This document shows, one piece after another, positions 18,459 to 28,300 of a DNA stretch of 64,000 bases (positions are counted from its first letter, which is position 1; every line of letters begins with the position of its first letter). The stretch is taken from contig CAZWHQ010000010.1 in NCBI GenBank assembly GCA_964633715.1, positions 33,072-97,071 of the forward strand, given 5' to 3'. Origin of the DNA: JAUWVG01 sp964633715. GTDB taxonomy: Bacteria; Acidobacteriota; Aminicenantia; Aminicenantales; Aminicenantaceae. The translations under genes and the position numbers were made by a program. Below the pieces are notes generated by a model. That model was not told the origin of the DNA and did not search any database. It saw only the letters and a program-made list of their open reading frames with translations.

Positions 18459-19814
18459 TCAAGCCCTAAACTGTTTGATTTTTTTCTCACCGGTTCCCAA
18501 AGAATCGGCCTGTTCCTGCGTGAGCAGGCCCAGACGCACCTGTTCATACGGACAGTATGAAAAGCACCGGCCACAGCTGAGACAGGAGCCCTTGTCCACG
18601 TCATATTTGAGCTGCCGTTTGCGGCTGAAGAGGCCGATAAACTTCAGACAGATGACGAAACCGATAAAGCCTCCAAGGATCCATCCCCCGGTTTTGAACT
18701 GCTTCTGGATCGCTTTGGCTTCACTAAATAGCTCCTCGGTCGGTTTCCCCGAAGTGCGGAAGGCTTTGGTTTCATCGGTCATTTCTGTGCGCTGTCCGGA
18801 ATTTTCGAGTAGAATTTCCTCGGCAAGAGAGACCGTGGCGTGCTGACGCGAAAGAGGAATGTTGAGAAGAGACCCCACCCAACCGGTACCAAATACCAGA
18901 AGCGGCAGGAGAATGAAAACCAGGGCCAAGCGGCGGATGTCCACATCCTTTCCCTTGGAGGGAGGGCCCTCATCGGCTTTTTGGATGGCTCCAAAGGGAC
19001 AGGATTCTTCACACAACCGGCAGTTGTTGCACTCATCGGGAGTGATCGATACATGCCGTTTCGACAGGCGGGACATCCAGCTCAAGAGAACTCCATAGGG
19101 ACAGAGGAACCGGCAGTAGGGTCTGGCAATGACCGTCCCCAAAACCAGCATGGACATCCCAAAAATCACCATATTAAAATCCGCACCGAAACGGAAAAAA
19201 CCGATAAAAGGATCGTACTGACAGATGATAAAACCTGTTCCTGTGACCGCAAACAGCACGGCCAACCCCAGGTAGATATAGGGCAGCAGTCCGAGCACAT
19301 TTTCCAGGCCTATGGAAACTCGGACAGGTTTGAGAACGACAACGTCCTGAATGGCGCCGAGCGGACAGACCGCCGCACAAAAAGTCCGGCCGTAAAAAAG
19401 CGCCACAAAGAGCGGCAGGATAAAAAAGACGATGACAGATACAGGGATGGCATAGGCGGGATTAAACAACGCCAAACTCACATTCTGGATGGCCCCGATT
19501 GAACAGACACATCCTCTCCTGATAAAGCCAAAGTACACCAGAGAAAACACCATCAGAATAAATATGTTGCGCCGTGATCTCAACTTGTAGGCAAAATAGG
19601 TCGCCAAAAACAACGCGGCCGCCAAAACAAAAATATCGACATACTCCCATACCGTGGCCCGGGGTGAAGGAGAGAGCAGCTCAGGCCGGACATATCCCGA
19701 TTCAAAATCGGGTTTGGGAAAACGCTCTTGAATCTGAGAGAGGCCGAGGAGAGGGAGAAGCAACAACATCGATCCAAGAAATACTTTCACTCTGAACTGT
19801 CGTCTATTTTTCAT
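18459..19814 (-). CDS. NapH-like membrane polyferredoxin
   Basis: ATG 19814 (MKNRRQFRVK) is chosen over a longer frame that overlaps the upstream gene. The 451-aa protein has an N-terminal TM or signal segment (LGSMLLLLPLLGLS) and several further TM helices. It carries the NapH/NosR-type signatures CAAVCPLGAIQD and CRFLCPYGVLL on membrane-proximal loops, then a [4Fe-4S] motif CNNCRLCEESCP, a further TM segment and a C-terminal CLSCGRCFSYCP. NapH-like proteins pass electrons across or along the membrane between quinol or cytoplasmic donors and periplasmic acceptors. Its position between a Tat ferredoxin and a NADH-oxidising module suggests it is the membrane link of the system. Confidence 0.87.
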   Translation of the reverse strand: MKNRRQFRVKVFLGSMLLLLPLLGLSQIQERFPKPDFESGYVRPELLSPSPRATVWEYVDIFVLAAALFLATYFAYKLRSRRNIFILMVFSLVYFGFIRRGCVCSIGAIQNVSLALFNPAYAIPVSVIVFFILPLFVALFYGRTFCAAVCPLGAIQDVVVLKPVRVSIGLENVLGLLPYIYLGLAVLFAVTGTGFIICQYDPFIGFFRFGADFNMVIFGMSMLVLGTVIARPYCRFLCPYGVLLSWMSRLSKRHVSITPDECNNCRLCEESCPFGAIQKADEGPPSKGKDVDIRRLALVFILLPLLVFGTGWVGSLLNIPLSRQHATVSLAEEILLENSGQRTEMTDETKAFRTSGKPTEELFSEAKAIQKQFKTGGWILGGFIGFVICLKFIGLFSRKRQLKYDVDKGSCLSCGRCFSYCPYEQVRLGLLTQEQADSLGTGEKKIKQFRA

Positions 19815-19825
19815 GGGATGGCACG

Positions 19826-20413
19826 TTATCCTTGGAGATAACTCTGGCTCTCGTCTCCTCTCAGAATATAGGGCCGGCTCGCCGGCACACGTTTCCACGC
19901 TTGAGAAGGACATCTCCGAGCGATCGAACATTCGTTGCAGTTTAAACAGCGGTCGTGTTTGTTCTGCAGATAGAGGGAACCGTTTCCGAAGGAGGCGCAG
20001 CCTTTCACGCATTTTCCGCAACCAATGCACAGTTCCTCGTCGAGGGTGTACTCAAAATAGGGTATTTCCACAAAGCTCCGCGTGATCGCCCCGGAGGGAC
20101 AGAGCTGGCTCTCCGCCCCTGTGTCCCTGTCCTTGGCCCCAGGCTGAAGATACCCGCTGCACAAATCACAGTAGCCGCACATGGAAAAGGAGTGAACACA
20201 TTTTACCGAAGATTGCGGAAGAACACAGTTGACCGCACACTTTTCACATTGAATGCAGATGTTGGGATCCAACTGCCAGACCATCTCTTCCGAAGACGAC
20301 TTGCTGAACAAAATCCCTGCAAGGCCAGCGATAGTCAAACCGGTTATGGAATGAAGGCTCTTCCTGATAAAATCTCTTCGTTTTATCGGATTTTTTTGCC
20401 CAGTTCTTTTCAT
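19826..20413 (-). CDS. Tat-exported multi-[4Fe-4S] ferredoxin (NapG-like)
   Basis: The N-terminus (IKRRDFIRKSLHSITGLTIAGLAG, split here by the window of the hydrophobic core) is a twin-arginine signal. Cysteine clusters in order: CIQCEKCAVNC, CGYCDLC with a later CPSG, CIGCGKCVKGC and CLNCNECSIARRCP, enough for four cubane clusters. This matches NapG/DMSO-reductase-B-like periplasmic electron carriers that pair with NapH-like membrane proteins, and such a gene follows 11 bp downstream. Its start overlaps the stop of the small Tat protein gene (ATGA). Confidence 0.87.
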   Translation of the reverse strand: MKRTGQKNPIKRRDFIRKSLHSITGLTIAGLAGILFSKSSSEEMVWQLDPNICIQCEKCAVNCVLPQSSVKCVHSFSMCGYCDLCSGYLQPGAKDRDTGAESQLCPSGAITRSFVEIPYFEYTLDEELCIGCGKCVKGCASFGNGSLYLQNKHDRCLNCNECSIARRCPSQAWKRVPASRPYILRGDESQSYLQG

Positions 20414-20655
20414 TTACCCCCCCCAGCTTCCGACAATTTATTCCTTGCCTTTAGGGCTGAAGGTTTCTGGCAGTCAGAGATTTTCGAACAATTCCTGCAG
20501 GGCAGATCTAAAGAACAGGATTCGCTTTTCCCGGAATTGGCCTGTCCTCTCCACCCCAGAAACAATCCCGAAAAGACGAGACCACTCAAGACAACTGCCC
20601 TCATACCATCCTTTAAAAAATCACGTCTAGTTTTCACTTTTAATTGATTCCTCAT
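20410..20655 (-). CDS. Small Tat-signal protein with a four-cysteine motif
   Basis: About 81 aa. The TRRDFLKDG twin-arginine motif is followed by a hydrophobic stretch (AVVLSGLVFSGLFLGW) and a short mature part with Cys spaced C-x5-C-x2-C-x5-C (CSLDLPCRNCSKISDC). Tat export plus four clustered Cys suggests a cofactor loaded before export, possibly one Fe-S cluster, but I do not recognise a named family. The gene overlaps the end of the NHL-propeller gene by 29 bp and the start of the ferredoxin gene by 4 bp, strong signs of coupled translation within the redox operon. ATG 20655 fits the signal better than the upstream ATG at 20667. Confidence 0.72.
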   Translation of the reverse strand: MRNQLKVKTRRDFLKDGMRAVVLSGLVFSGLFLGWRGQANSGKSESCSLDLPCRNCSKISDCQKPSALKARNKLSEAGGGK

Positions 20656-21670
20656 TTGAAATCTCACCTTGTTGCTTTTCCTGTTCCTGATTTTTTGTAA
20701 AAATCCGAACGAGTTTTTGTTTGGGATCCAGAATAAGTATCCTTTGGTCTGAATCCACGGCTAAATCCAGACCAACCGTGCCTTCGATAAACTTGTCAGG
20801 TCCGGCTACAACGGACACCATCTCTCCAATCTGATTATAGACCTTAACTCTGGCTATCCCTTTTTCACTTGTTACAAAGGATCCATCTTCCAGAACAATA
20901 AAATGCGATGGATTACAGCAACCGCAGAATCCACCTATGTCCATGGAGAATTCTCCCCAAGAAGTCCTGAAACCTCCGTCCAATGTATAATTTTCGAGTG
21001 AATGCCGGCCGGTGTCGGCTGCCCAGAGAAAACCATCCGGATCGACAGCCACATCGAAATACGGGCTGGGAATGATAAATCCAGGAACATCTTTGTCCTC
21101 GTCTTTCTCCCCAATTCTTTGAAGAAGGTTTCCATCTTTATCAAACTTCCAGACAATCAGATTTCCGGCATCGGCCACAAAGACAAATTTTTCCGACAGA
21201 GCTATCGAAGTGAAAATCGCGCCCGTACTCGGTGATTTCCAATTGGCTTTTTTTGTGCCGGACAAATCATAAACCTCAACAATATCATTCATCCCAACAT
21301 AGACATCACGATTGTTGTCGACTGCCAGACAGTGAACGGATTCGTCCACAGAAAAAGTGGATAAATGGATTCCATCCCTGCTGAAAATGAAAAATGTATT
21401 GTCCCCAGAGACATAGATGTTGTCCTCCGGCCCGACAGCAAGTCCGTAAACATGGGGCAGTTCGAGTGGAATTCGGCCAACCTCAGAAAAATGAACAAGA
21501 CTGGGATCACTCACCTTGAATCGATCTATGTCATATTCAAAAGGATTTTTCTGTTTTCTCAAAGAATTTTCACGGACAGCTCTGTAACCGAAAAAAAGAA
21601 TTCCTGCCAAGGAGACAAGAATGATGATCCCCGTCAAAATCTGATTTTGTTTTGAACTGTTTCCTTTCAT
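20627..21670 (-). CDS. Membrane-anchored NHL-repeat beta-propeller protein
   Basis: An N-terminal TM anchor (ILTGIIILVSLAGILFFGY) is followed by NHL-like blades: YGLAVGPEDNIYVSGD, HCLAVDNNRDVYVG, FDVAVDPDGFLWAAD and GLDLAVDSDQRILILD. Between blades lies a Cys-rich insertion GFCGCCNPSH (around residue 245), unusual for a propeller and a possible metal or cluster site. The C-terminal tail is Glu/Gln-rich. It belongs to the eight-gene redox operon: 8 bp after the PQQ-like propeller gene and overlapping the small Tat gene. Predicted periplasmic; the role is unknown, perhaps a docking platform for the ferredoxins. Confidence 0.8.
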   Translation of the reverse strand: MKGNSSKQNQILTGIIILVSLAGILFFGYRAVRENSLRKQKNPFEYDIDRFKVSDPSLVHFSEVGRIPLELPHVYGLAVGPEDNIYVSGDNTFFIFSRDGIHLSTFSVDESVHCLAVDNNRDVYVGMNDIVEVYDLSGTKKANWKSPSTGAIFTSIALSEKFVFVADAGNLIVWKFDKDGNLLQRIGEKDEDKDVPGFIIPSPYFDVAVDPDGFLWAADTGRHSLENYTLDGGFRTSWGEFSMDIGGFCGCCNPSHFIVLEDGSFVTSEKGIARVKVYNQIGEMVSVVAGPDKFIEGTVGLDLAVDSDQRILILDPKQKLVRIFTKNQEQEKQQGEISNEESIKSEN

Positions 21671-21678
21671 CGTTTTTC

Positions 21679-23115
21679 CTATTGCGGCCGTGCTCTCAAA
21701 TCGATGCAGACCAAGTTGTGTGAATCCCTCGCCAAAAGCTGGCCGCGGACAATGGCTAGAGGCCCCCAGGCATCCACCCCATTGAGCACCTTGGCCTGCG
21801 CAAGCGGTTTGTATTCCGTGGCGCTGGCTTCGAAAACCGTCAATACGCCATCGTCACTCATGACAAAAAACTTGTCGTCGGCCACGATATAGGGGCCCAG
21901 GCCAAAACGGTGGGTTTTCCCGCTCGACCAGATAAAAGAGCTGATGTCATCGGGATTGACACAGACCATCTGGTTGCGGAGCGGCCCCGCATCTTTGGGA
22001 AGAATCGAAAAGAGATGGCCTTTGTAATAGATGGGCGTCTGTTGCTCCGAGGCCATCCCCTCCTCCGGTTTTACGGACTGAAGGGCTTCGACGCTAAAGA
22101 CATCCCCTTCACGCGTTAACCTCACCATGAGGCTTCCCGCACCGTAGCCCGCCGTTAAGAATACCCTCCCGTCACCGATTGAAACAGGAGAAGGAGCAAT
22201 TACGTTGTTGTTCCACAGTGTGGATTCGAACAGAACCTGACCGGCGGAATCCTCTTCCGCAGAGACGCCAATAAAACCGCCAAGGGCACAGTAGATGTAC
22301 ATCCTAACGCCATGGATGGTAAAGGGTAAAACCGACGAATGAGACATCCCCCATTGGTTTGGATTGGGGACTTCCCATACGATCTCCCCTGTTTCCAGAT
22401 CCACTGCAATGAGGAGAGACGAGCCTCCGACTCCAATCACGGCCAGCGAACCGTCGATCAGAGGACACTGGCCGGTATACCAGAGCGGCTCTGGAGATTC
22501 ATATTCTCTTTGAAGGTCAATCCCCCATTTAAAATCACCCGTAATCGCGTCTACACACATCACCTGGCATTTAGGGCCGATGGTCACCACATATTTGTCT
22601 GTCACCGCGGGAACCGTCCGCGACATCCCATGGTTTCTTTTGATGTTGATCTCATAACCCCGCCGCCAGATTTCGGATCCGTCCTCGAAGGAAAAACAGC
22701 GCAGAATATCCGCCCGTTCTTCTTCATCGTAGTCGAGCACATAAATACATCCGTTGGCCACGACAGGACCCGCGTGCCCTTCCCCAAGAGCGATGGAGTA
22801 TAAAATATCCGGCCCCGACTCCCCCCAAGAGTGAGATAGAGAAACATTTTCCCTGCTGATGTTGTCGTAGAAGGCACCGCGGAATCTCGGCCAACTCCCC
22901 TGCAAAGTTGAAGGCAGACCTTCGAATGACGTAAACAGGGCTCCAATCTCTACGGCTTCCCCCAGGCTGACAAAACCTTCAGGCCGGTTGTCCCTGCCCG
23001 GAAGGCCCTCGACAAAGTCTTTGACGGGATTGTGGTAAAACCACCAGCTCAAAAGGAACAGGGCAACAAATGCTGTCGCGGTGAAGGTTATTCGTTGAAG
23101 AGTTTTTTCATTCAT
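21679..23115 (-). CDS. Membrane-anchored PQQ-like beta-propeller, first gene of the redox operon
   Basis: A TM anchor near residues 9-26 (FTATAFVALFLLSWWF) and a linker precede a propeller starting with SWPRFRGAFYDN. Blades include DGSEIWRRG, TGDFKWGID and TGEIVWEVP. This copy diverges most from the NWPxxRGP group: the PIIWGN segment is replaced by GPVVANGCIYVLD. Predicted periplasmic face. The ATG lies only 12 bp downstream of a TATAAT box and lacks a Shine-Dalgarno site, so the transcript may be leaderless. It is followed by seven genes with gaps of -29 to 11 bp. Confidence 0.8.
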   Translation of the reverse strand: MNEKTLQRITFTATAFVALFLLSWWFYHNPVKDFVEGLPGRDNRPEGFVSLGEAVEIGALFTSFEGLPSTLQGSWPRFRGAFYDNISRENVSLSHSWGESGPDILYSIALGEGHAGPVVANGCIYVLDYDEEERADILRCFSFEDGSEIWRRGYEINIKRNHGMSRTVPAVTDKYVVTIGPKCQVMCVDAITGDFKWGIDLQREYESPEPLWYTGQCPLIDGSLAVIGVGGSSLLIAVDLETGEIVWEVPNPNQWGMSHSSVLPFTIHGVRMYIYCALGGFIGVSAEEDSAGQVLFESTLWNNNVIAPSPVSIGDGRVFLTAGYGAGSLMVRLTREGDVFSVEALQSVKPEEGMASEQQTPIYYKGHLFSILPKDAGPLRNQMVCVNPDDISSFIWSSGKTHRFGLGPYIVADDKFFVMSDDGVLTVFEASATEYKPLAQAKVLNGVDAWGPLAIVRGQLLARDSHNLVCIDLRARPQ

Positions 23116-23127
23116 CTAACTAAAATT

Positions 23128-23133
23128 ATTATA
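23128..23133 (-). promoter_or_regulatory. Perfect -10 box ahead of the redox operon
   Basis: TATAAT on the minus strand 12 bp upstream of ATG 23115; the matching -35 position is weak. The expected transcription start would fall a few bases before the start codon. Confidence 0.3.
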
Positions 23134-23236
23134 GCCCATATCCGCATCTCTTTTACACACTAATCCTATTGAATTACTTGAATAATCCAAGATGAGTAAT
23201 AGCGTTTTTTTGTTCGACACTTCAAGTACGCACTCT

Positions 23237-24598
23237 TTATTTCAGGCTTACGGCCACCAGATTGTGCTGGGTTCTGAAGTACAACCTGCCCTCTGAAATC
23301 GCGGGTGTGGCCAGCATTTTTTCATTCATGGAATTGGTCGCAAGGATCTCGAACTCCGGGCCGCCTTTGACAACATACACATTTCCCTCCTCGCTCGTGA
23401 AATACAGGTTTCCGCCGGACGCCACTCCTGAGGCGGCAAAGGCCTCCATCTTGGCCAGTTGCTCTTTGTAGACGGATTCACCCGTTTTCGCATCGAAACA
23501 ATTCAGCAGGCCGTTCCAGTTCATGTTATAGAGATATCCGTCGTAGACAAGAGGGGACGGAATGTAAGCCCCTCCCCGTTTTACACTCCAGACAATCTTA
23601 TCACTGGTAGTGGTGTCGGCATCGAGCGAGATATCTCCCTTCGCATCCAGCTTTATGGCATAAATCGGCGACAGTCGCCCGTGCGCCCCGTTGATGTACA
23701 CCAAATCGCCCGCCACCACGGGAGTCGGGATGGGGATGTCTCCGCCGCCTGAAATCTTCCAGATCTCCTTTCCCGTCCGGAAGTCATAACTTCCGATGTG
23801 TTTAAAACCGTTGACAATGATCTGAGTATTTTGTTCGCCGACATAAATCGTTGGGGTGCTCCATGTGGGGTAATCCTCCCGAGGGGTTCGCCAGAGTTCT
23901 TTGCCCGTGGCAGCGTCCAGAGCCGCCAGAAAGGCGGTGTTCAGGGCGTCACACTGAACCACAACCACGCCCTTGTGGATGACGGGCGAACTGGCAAATC
24001 CCCACTGGGCCGTGGGCATAGTAAAAAAAGCCGAATCCAAAAGCCCAAAATTCTTTTTCCAGAGCAGCTCCCCCTCCATGTCGTAGCAGTAGAGGCCTTC
24101 GGAGCCGAAAAAAGCCACAACGTGCTGCCCATCGGTCGCCGCCGTTGAGTTGGCGTGTGTGGCCATTGGATGGCGTTTGACTTTGGGCACTCCCTCGTAC
24201 GCCGTCTTTTCCCAGAGGATCTCTCCGGAATTTTTATCCAGGCAGAAAACCTTCCATGTCTGCACGGAATTATCATAGACAGGAGTGACACTCCCATAAA
24301 GGCCAGTTTTGAGTTCGGGAGATTCATTTTCACTGACTGCGGTCGTCACAAACAACCTGTCCCCCCAGATAATCGGGCTGGAATGGGCCAACCCGGGAAT
24401 GAGTGTTGTCCACAGGATGTTTTCCCCTGCCTCCCGGTTCCAGGACACAGGAAGAGGCGATCCCTCAACAAATCCGCGGGCGTAAGGGCCTCGGAAACTC
24501 GGCCAGTTTATCCCTTCATCTTTATTCTGGCCCATAGATACAAAACCAGTACACATCAGAATAAATAGGACTAACAAACATCTGTATACTCTTGACAC
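23237..24598 (-). CDS. Secreted PQQ-like beta-propeller protein
   Basis: GTG 24598 is preferred: AAGGAGAG lies 8 bp upstream and the product starts with a normal signal peptide (MSRVYRCLLVLFILMCTGFV). Longer in-frame TTG starts would place Arg/Glu residues ahead of it. The mature part opens with NWPSFRGPYARGF and SSPIIWGDRLFVTT, with blades SGEILWEKT, TGKELWRTP and TGKEIWKIS. It belongs to the same exported propeller group as the genes at 3352 and 4719. A 121-bp gap separates it from the redox operon, so co-transcription is uncertain. Function unknown. Confidence 0.83.
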   Translation of the reverse strand: MSRVYRCLLVLFILMCTGFVSMGQNKDEGINWPSFRGPYARGFVEGSPLPVSWNREAGENILWTTLIPGLAHSSPIIWGDRLFVTTAVSENESPELKTGLYGSVTPVYDNSVQTWKVFCLDKNSGEILWEKTAYEGVPKVKRHPMATHANSTAATDGQHVVAFFGSEGLYCYDMEGELLWKKNFGLLDSAFFTMPTAQWGFASSPVIHKGVVVVQCDALNTAFLAALDAATGKELWRTPREDYPTWSTPTIYVGEQNTQIIVNGFKHIGSYDFRTGKEIWKISGGGDIPIPTPVVAGDLVYINGAHGRLSPIYAIKLDAKGDISLDADTTTSDKIVWSVKRGGAYIPSPLVYDGYLYNMNWNGLLNCFDAKTGESVYKEQLAKMEAFAASGVASGGNLYFTSEEGNVYVVKGGPEFEILATNSMNEKMLATPAISEGRLYFRTQHNLVAVSLK

Positions 24599-24687
24599 TA
24601 TTGACTCTCTCCTTTGTATAGAACTCAAATATTAGCAGAACCGGTGCGAAAGGACAAACCTCCTTCCATCATGAGTTATCCCATTTG

Positions 24688-24715
24688 TTGACTTAAAACC
24701 GGAAGGCCCTATAAA
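24688..24715 (+). promoter_or_regulatory. Sigma-70-type promoter of the lipocalin gene
   Basis: TTGACT, 16 bp, TATAAA. The predicted start of transcription falls near 24722, within or next to the AAGGAGG Shine-Dalgarno site, so the mRNA leader would be very short. Confidence 0.5.
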
Positions 24716-24732
24716 ATTATAAGGAGGCACTT

Positions 24733-25284
24733 ATGAAGAATTGGTTTTTGCTTATAATTATTCCTTTGGGATTTTTGTTTTTTCTTAGAGCAAGCCACGC
24801 GGTTTTGGATCCTCCAAAAACAGTCTCTTTTGTGGACTTAAATCGTTATACAGGGCTCTGGTACGAGATCTCAAAAATTCCCAACAGCTTTCAAAAAAAA
24901 TGTGCGGCTGGGACTACGGCCGAATACAGCCTGAGGGAAGATGGCCGCATTCAGGCCGTCAATAAATGCTTCAAATCCGACGGAAGCCTAAAGCAGGCTA
25001 CAGGTGTCGCTCGAATTGCCGATTCTGTAACCAAGGCCAAATTGGAAGTCAGTTTTGTGCGGATTCTTGGGAGAAACAGGTTTTGGGGAGATTACTGGAT
25101 CATCGAGTTGGATGAAGACTATCAATGGGTGATCATCGGTCATCCAAAGCGTAAATATGGATGGATCTTGAGCCGAACGCCGGAGATATCGGCTGAACTG
25201 AGACAACAACTCAAAAAGCGATTAAGGGCTCAGGGCTATGATCCGCAAAACTTTGTGGACACACCAAAAAAGAAGACTCTTTGA
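24733..25284 (+). CDS. blc: Bacterial lipocalin (Blc-like)
   Basis: Signal peptide of about 23 residues (LLIIIPLGFLFFLRASHA), then the lipocalin first motif DLNRYTGLWYEI and the closing segments DYWIIELDEDYQWVIIGHP and GWILSRTP typical of Blc/apolipoprotein D-like proteins. These bind lysophospholipids or fatty acids in the outer envelope. There is no lipobox Cys at the cleavage site, so unlike E. coli Blc this form is probably soluble. At 183 aa it has the normal family length. It has a strong Shine-Dalgarno site and its own promoter, and converges with valS. Confidence 0.88.
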   Translation: MKNWFLLIIIPLGFLFFLRASHAVLDPPKTVSFVDLNRYTGLWYEISKIPNSFQKKCAAGTTAEYSLREDGRIQAVNKCFKSDGSLKQATGVARIADSVTKAKLEVSFVRILGRNRFWGDYWIIELDEDYQWVIIGHPKRKYGWILSRTPEISAELRQQLKKRLRAQGYDPQNFVDTPKKKTL

Positions 25285-25307
25285 GTACGCTGCAACAGAT
25301 TTTAAGC

Positions 25308-28300
25308 TCAATTTAATGCAGCAAGGCTTTTATCTACAAGTTTTATCTGGATTTGAATCTCTTCGAGTTTGGCTTTTTCAGCTTCGACGACTTCTGTTGG
25401 GGCTCTGCTGACAAAGCTGTCATTAGCCAATCTGGCTTTGGCTTTTTCAGATTCCTTCTCGAGTTTAGTACGCTGTTTCACCAGCCGTTCTCTTTCCCTA
25501 TCCGGATCCACCGCCCCAATCAGGTAGATCTCCGTATTTCCAACTACCTGAGTAGTGGCCAGAGCCGGCCTTTCCACAGTGCTTGAGACCGTGAGTGAAG
25601 ACAAGTTGGCCATGTGAAGAACCAATTTTTTTAATCGGTCCAAAACTATTGTTTCTTCATTTTCTGCCTTAATAAGGGCTTCAAAGGCTTTTCGGGGTGG
25701 AATGTTGTGCCGGGACCGGATGTCCCTGATGGAACGGATCACATCCTGAACCAAAGAAAAATTTGACTCGACTGTCGAGTCCTCCCAATCCGGAAAAGCG
25801 TTCGGCCATGTCGCATTTATCAACAGATCTGAGGAAGGAAGAGGTTCAAAAAGGCCTCGAATTGGGGATTGGATTTGGAGTCTCTCCCAGAGGACTTCGG
25901 TAATGTAGGGGACAAACGGATGAAAAAGCCGGAGAACCAAATCGATGGCCAGGGATAAAACCGTCCTTGCAACGGGTGCCGAATCTTCGCTCTTAAAGCG
26001 GGGTTTAATGAATTCCAGATACCAGTCACAGAGTTCCGACCAGAAAAATTCTCTGGCTTCACCAATAGCCGCAGAAGGATTATAGGCCTTAAGTTGAAAA
26101 GTGACTTTATCAATCACACGTGACAGTCGAGAGAGAATCCATCGATCTTCGGGCTCCAGCTGGTCTGGATCCAAAGGAGAAAAAGACAGCTCTCCAAGAT
26201 TGATCAAGGCAAAACGAACCGCGTTCCAAAGTTTTGTGCAAAACGCACGCCCCACATCAAATCGCTCACTGATGATTTTGGCCATGGGCATATCCGGGAT
26301 AGTGCCCAAGACGTCAAACTCTTCCCCGCTTCCGGGGCAGATATACGTAAAAATTGTCTGGCCGTGTTTGGCCGTAGCAAGATCGACCATCTCTCCCGTA
26401 AAAGGTGATATGGCCTGTACTGGCAGACGGATATCCTGTGTGCCTGTCTGCATGTCACAGAGAACATATCGCATAGCATCGGCCCCATATTTTTCGACGA
26501 TATCCTCAGGATCGATGCCATTTCCCTTGCTTTTGCTCATCCGCTCGCCCTTGCCGTCCTGGATGTTGGCATGGATGAAACAGTCCGTGAAGGGGACATC
26601 ACCCAGCAGGTAGAGCCCCATCATTTGCATGCGGGCCACCCAGAGTGTGATAATATCGCGTGCTGTGACAAGACAAGACCCTGGATAGTAGTATTCAAGA
26701 CAGTTTTTGTTGCTGCCTTTTGCACCCAATGGTCTCTGTCCCTCGTCCACTAGAGCTGTTTCTGGATTAGGCCAACCTAGCGTGCTGAACGGCCAGAGAG
26801 AGGAGCTGAACCAGGTGTCGAGCACATCCGGATCTTGTTCTAGGCCAAGAGATTCCAGCCGATCGGCAAATTGTTCTTCGGCTTGACTGTCTCTGAGAGA
26901 TACGAGCAGATCATATCTCCTGGTCTTTTCCAGTTTTCCTATTTCAACTAGGCTGTAAAGTTTTCCATCAGAATCAGCAATCCAACTCTGCAGCAAATCG
27001 CTTTGCGGAAGAGTCGCAACAATCTTTTCGATCTCGTCAGCAAAAAAGCTTTTATGCCAGATGGGAATCCTGTGGCCCCACCAGAGCTGGCGGCTTATAC
27101 ACCAGTCCCTTTTCTCAGCAAGCCAACTGCTGTATGTGCCTCCATAACGGGTATGATCGGGATAGAACGTCAACCGCCTTCCTGATGGCGTTTTGTACTC
27201 TCTTCCAACGGCATCGATAGCAGCCTGGGCAAGGCCGGCTGCACGAAATTCATTCTCTGTTTCGGCTCCACAGAGGATACCTCCATCCACATCCCCCATA
27301 TGGATAAACCACTGTTTGGAAAGATAGGGCTCTATCGGGCTTTTAGAACGGTCGGAATGACCGATTTCGATCTCTCTATCTTCTATATCCTCCATCAAAC
27401 CCTGAGTTTCCAGGTCTGCAACAATTTGTGCGCGTGCGTCAAATCTGTCCAGTCCGCTGTAGGGACCTGCATTCTCATTGAGAGTTCCATCCGGATTTAA
27501 TATATTGATAATGTCGATTTTATCCTTATGACGAATCCACACATCATAGTCATTAGGATCGTGAGCCGGGGTGACCTTGACACAACCAGATCCGAGTTCC
27601 GGCTTGGCCCAAATGTCGAGGATTAGAGGGAGCTCTCTTTCTAAAAGCGGGAGCCTGACGTTTCGGCCGTCTTGGGCCATCTCTCTAAGTTTTAGAAGAT
27701 GCGGGAGGAGGTCTCTCTTTTTCTCCTTTATGTCCTCCAACGTTTTTTCCAACTGCACCTTGTCCTTTTTCGGGGCGGATTTTATTCGTTTTGGCAGTTC
27801 GTGAAGAAGTCTGTCCAGTTCTTCTTCAGGATTAGGATGGCAGGCTACGGCTGTATCTCCCAACATGGTTTCGGGCCGAGTTGTCGCCACTGAGATAAAT
27901 TCGGGCTCATCCGGTTTTGGATCGATAACTGGATATCGAATAAGCCAAAAATAACCCTGGATTTTTTCATAAATGATTTCATCATCACTGACAGCGGTCT
28001 GCAGCTGACAATCCCAGTTGACCAAACGATCTCCACGAAAAATCAAGCCGTCACGGAACAGGCGGAAAAAAGCCTCCCTGACCGCCCTCGTACAGACCGC
28101 ATCCATAGTGAAACGCACACGGCTCCAATCACATGAACTCCCGATGATCTGCAGCTGCTCAATGATCCGCTGCTGGTATTCATCCTTCCATGCCCAAATT
28201 CTTTCCACCAGCGCTTCGAGGCCAATATCATGCCGGGTTTTCTTTTCCAACTCGAAGAGCCTCTTTTCAACCACAGCTTGAGTGGCTATTCCGGCATGGT

